NCBI GenBank assembly: GCA_018969165.1
Contig: JAGWYX010000111.1
Span: 1-8,757, forward strand
From: Verrucomicrobiota bacterium
Lineage (GTDB): Bacteria > Verrucomicrobiota > Verrucomicrobiia > Limisphaerales > JAGWYX01
Direction: 5' to 3'
DNA: 8,757 nt
How positions within the stretch are numbered: position 1 is the first letter of the stretch; the number at the start of each line of letters is the position of its first letter. Below the pieces are notes generated by a model. It was not told where the DNA came from. It saw only the letters and a list, made by a program, of their open reading frames with translations, and did no database searches. Both the position numbers and the translations under genes were made by a program. Positions 7,115 to 8,757 of the stretch are shown one piece after another.

Positions 7115-8377
7115 ATGTTTTCGATACCCTTTTACAAACCGAGTATCGGCCAACCCGAGATCGATGAAGTGGTCGATTGCCTGAAATCCGGCTGGTTGAC
7201 GACCGGGCCCAAGACCAAGCAGTTCGAGGCCGAGTTTGCCCGCTACTTGCGGCGCGACCACGCGGTGGCGGTCAACTCGTGTACAGCGGCGCTGCACCTG
7301 GCCCTGGAGACGATCGGACTCAAGGCGGGTCAACGGGTGTTGGTGCCCACCCTGACCTTCGCGGCGACGGCTGAGGTGGTGCGCTATTTCGACGCCGTGC
7401 CACTGTTTGTGGATTGCCGGCCCGAGGATCTGAACCTGGATGTGGCCGACGCCGCCGAACGGATCAAACGCGCGCTGGCCGAGGGGCAGGACCTGGCCGC
7501 CATCATCCCCGTGCATTACGGCGGACAAGTCGGCGGGGTGTCCGGCATCCAGGCCCTGGCCCGGCAGTATGGCCTGCGGGTAATCGAGGACGCCGCCCAC
7601 TGCTGTCCGGCCTATTATCGCGACGACGCGACCTCCCCCTGGAAAACCGTCGGGACCGACGCCGAGGTCAGTTGCTTCTCCTTTTATGCCAACAAGGCCA
7701 TCACGACCGGCGAAGGGGGCATGGCCTGCACGGATTCGGCCGAGCGCGCCGATCGGATGCGAATCATGTCGCTCCACGGCATTTCGCGCGACGCCTGGAA
7801 ACGCTACACCGACCAGGGCTCCTGGTACTATGAGATCGTCGCGCCCGGCTATAAATACAACCTCACCGATATCGCGGCGGCCATCGGCCTGCACCAGCTT
7901 CGCAAGGCCGATCTTTTGCACCAACGCCGCACCCAATGGGCCGGGCTTTACCTGGAATTGCTGGCGGACGTCGAAGAGGTCGTCCTGCCGCGGGTCATGC
8001 CCAATCGCATCCATTCCTGGCATCTCTTCAGCCTGCGCTTGCAGCTCGAGCATCACTCGCTGGACCGCGGGGAGGTGATTGCCGAACTCAAACGCGCCGG
8101 CATCGGGACCAGCGTGCATTGGATGCCGCTCCACCTCCATCCCTATTACCGACAGAAATTCGACTGCCAACCGTCGGATTATCCGTGCGCCACGGCGATC
8201 TATCCGGAGTTGATCAGCCTGCCCTTGTATCCGGACCTCACGGCCGAAGAGGTGACATCTGTCTGCGCTACTTTGAAGCAAATTCTCGCACGCGCCCGAC
8301 CCGTCTTCGCCGGCCATCGACTGCCGGCCCAGGCGAACCAACCCGTCGCTCGAACCAGCGTCGGCCAGCTCTCCTAA
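7115..8377 (+). CDS. DegT/DnrJ/EryC1/StrS-family PLP-dependent sugar aminotransferase
   Basis: A 420-residue type I-fold aminotransferase. Seen: N-terminal IPFYKPSIGQPEIDEVVDCLKSGWLTTGPKT (4-34), phosphate-binding VNSCTAALHLAL (53-64), VIEDAAHC with the cofactor-N1 Asp159 (156-163), SFYANKAITTGEGGM with the Schiff-base Lys194 (189-203), YKYNLTDIAAAIGLHQL (246-262) and SVHWMPLHLHPYY (333-345). Family members transfer an amino group from glutamate to a nucleotide-linked keto sugar. The HWMPLHLHPYY region is typical of enzymes acting on UDP-4-keto-6-deoxy-HexNAc (PglE/PseC-like), which fits the sugar transferase gene downstream, but the exact sugar and position are inferred. About 25 C-terminal residues after 395 exceed the family core. 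No Shine-Dalgarno lies close to the ATG at 7115, but the IPFYKP start matches family N termini. No partner dehydratase is in the window. Confidence 0.93.
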   Translation: MFSIPFYKPSIGQPEIDEVVDCLKSGWLTTGPKTKQFEAEFARYLRRDHAVAVNSCTAALHLALETIGLKAGQRVLVPTLTFAATAEVVRYFDAVPLFVDCRPEDLNLDVADAAERIKRALAEGQDLAAIIPVHYGGQVGGVSGIQALARQYGLRVIEDAAHCCPAYYRDDATSPWKTVGTDAEVSCFSFYANKAITTGEGGMACTDSAERADRMRIMSLHGISRDAWKRYTDQGSWYYEIVAPGYKYNLTDIAAAIGLHQLRKADLLHQRRTQWAGLYLELLADVEEVVLPRVMPNRIHSWHLFSLRLQLEHHSLDRGEVIAELKRAGIGTSVHWMPLHLHPYYRQKFDCQPSDYPCATAIYPELISLPLYPDLTAEEVTSVCATLKQILARARPVFAGHRLPAQANQPVARTSVGQLS

Positions 8378-8379
8378 CG

Positions 8380-8390
8380 GGGTAAAACCC
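8380..8390 (+). repeat. GGGTARAACCC element, copy 1
   Basis: GGGTAAAACCC lies 3 bases after the aminotransferase stop. It has perfect GGGT/ACCC arms around a three-base centre. The flanking CCGGGCCACGACC is loosely similar to the flank of copy 2, 129 bases downstream. Confidence 0.45.
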
Positions 8391-8508
8391 TACCGGGCCA
8401 CGACCATACTGCGGTGGCGTCGTCGCGCCCCCTTGCCAGCCAGCGGCCGGCACGCAGCCCGTTGGCCGTCCAGCCACGCCCATCGGGTGATTCCACCGGG
8501 CAGTTTAA

Positions 8509-8519
8509 GGGTAGAACCC
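8509..8519 (+). repeat. GGGTARAACCC element, copy 2
   Basis: GGGTAGAACCC differs from copy 1 at one of 11 bases, in the centre between the GGGT/ACCC arms. It is followed by CTCTGGTCACGGC, partly matching the flank of copy 1. It lies 98 bases before the next start codon. Confidence 0.45.
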
Positions 8520-8520
8520 C

Positions 8521-8596
8521 TCTGGTCACGGCTGGGCAGGCGAGACTACTGTGCCTGCGTTGTGCGGTAATTCCGTGCCGGGCGGCGCTACGCGCC
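8521..8596 (+). other. Potential structured leader RNA upstream of the sugar transferase
   Basis: CACGG (8527-8531) can pair with CCGTG (8573-8577). The helix extends through GG (8524-8525) with CC (8578-8579) past one bulged base, then through further G-C and G-U pairs. Inside it, GCAGGC (8536-8541) pairs with GCCTGC (8553-8558). A separate stem GGCGC-TAC-GCGCC (8584-8596) follows, ending 21 bases before the ATG. I recognise no known riboswitch class. Chance pairing in GC-rich DNA is a real alternative. Confidence 0.3.
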
Positions 8597-8617
8597 CCCC
8601 AAGAACACTGACAAAGC

Positions 8618-8757
8618 ATGCGTTGTTTGAGCGATCATCACCCCGCGGCCTCCTCCGCAGCAGCGACGCCGGCCAATGGCGAAGGCCCCGACGCCGGGGC
8701 CAAGCGTTGGTATGACGTCTTCTTCGCCCTCTGCGGCCTGATCGTACTGGCGCCGTT
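8618..8757 (+). CDS. Bacterial sugar transferase (PglC/WcaJ-type phosphoglycosyl transferase), 3' partial
   Basis: Only 46 codons are present before the window ends. After an N-terminal segment of about 28 residues rich in Ala, Pro and Gly, the protein reads KRWYDVFFALCGLIVLAP (29-46). This is the characteristic start of the bacterial sugar transferase domain: a Lys-Arg-x-x-Asp stretch leading into the re-entrant membrane helix. Such enzymes move a sugar-1-phosphate from a nucleotide sugar to undecaprenyl phosphate and so begin glycan assembly. The aminotransferase just upstream suggests an amino-dideoxy sugar as substrate. The short lead-in, without four extra transmembrane helices, points to a small PglC-type enzyme and not a long WbaP-type one. 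ATG 8618 is the only reasonable start seen; it has no good Shine-Dalgarno. The catalytic residues lie beyond the window. Confidence 0.8.
   Translation, partial: MRCLSDHHPAASSAAATPANGEGPDAGAKRWYDVFFALCGLIVLAP

Larger units (their letters stand above)
8378..8617 (+). other. 240-bp intergenic region, probable control region of the sugar transferase gene
   Basis: This is the longest non-coding stretch in the window. I see no convincing protein in it: short frames across it have no family resemblance. It contains two copies of GGGTARAACCC and a set of complementary segments between 8521 and 8596. The longest gap in an otherwise tight gene series suggests that a new promoter or a regulatory leader lies here. 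Confidence 0.4.

Noticed and set aside
7103..8341. Antisense open frame (412 codons) opposite the aminotransferase
   Set aside because: It is the same GC-driven shadow effect; the opposite strand carries a complete family-matching gene with its catalytic lysine.
8561..8596. Resemblance to the ops/JUMPstart element of polysaccharide operons (GCGGTA at 8564-8569)
   Set aside because: Only a short GCGGTA core matches GGCGGTAGCGT; the rest of the element is absent.
8414..8611. Small open frame (65 codons) in the intergenic region
   Set aside because: It has no ribosome binding site and an amino-acid make-up typical of random GC-rich DNA, and it runs through the repeat and hairpin segments.

Overview
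This 8.76 kb window is GC-rich (roughly 64 % by eye). It holds eight protein genes, all on the + strand and closely spaced, with a gene cut at each end. The content is that of a bacterial surface-polysaccharide (capsule, exopolysaccharide or O-antigen) locus. Several genes lack a clear Shine-Dalgarno sequence. I lean towards a GC-rich Gram-negative bacterium, possibly of the Planctomycetota/Verrucomicrobiota group, but this is a low-confidence guess from general style and no marker gene supports it.

Left part (1-4984): an asparagine synthase-type glutamine amidotransferase (5' end missing), a NAD synthase-like N-type ATP pyrophosphatase, a stand-alone acyl carrier protein whose start codon overlaps the previous stop (ATGA), and an AMP-forming acyl/aminoacyl ligase. 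Together these look like an activation and amide-forming module: two enzymes that adenylate a carboxylate and attach nitrogen, plus a ligase able to load a carboxylate onto the carrier protein. The NAD synthase-like protein differs from housekeeping NadE in its C-terminal third and carries an insert, so it may not make NAD.

Middle part (5060-6979): an ExoA-like family 2 glycosyltransferase with C-terminal membrane segments, then a class I SAM-dependent methyltransferase with a strong ribosome binding site. A perfect 18-bp palindrome follows the methyltransferase stop.

Right part (7115-8757): a DegT/DnrJ/EryC1/StrS-type PLP sugar aminotransferase. It is followed by a 240-bp intergenic region with a twice-repeated GGGTARAACCC element and several potential hairpins, and then by the start of a PglC/WcaJ-type bacterial sugar transferase (initiating phosphoglycosyl transferase), cut by the window end. 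Aminotransferase plus initiating transferase suggests that the first lipid-linked sugar is an amino-dideoxy sugar. The glycosyltransferase would extend it, and the methyltransferase and the amide module would decorate it. No dehydratase, polymerase, flippase or export gene is in view.

No RNA genes, CRISPR arrays, insertion sequences or frameshifted genes were seen.
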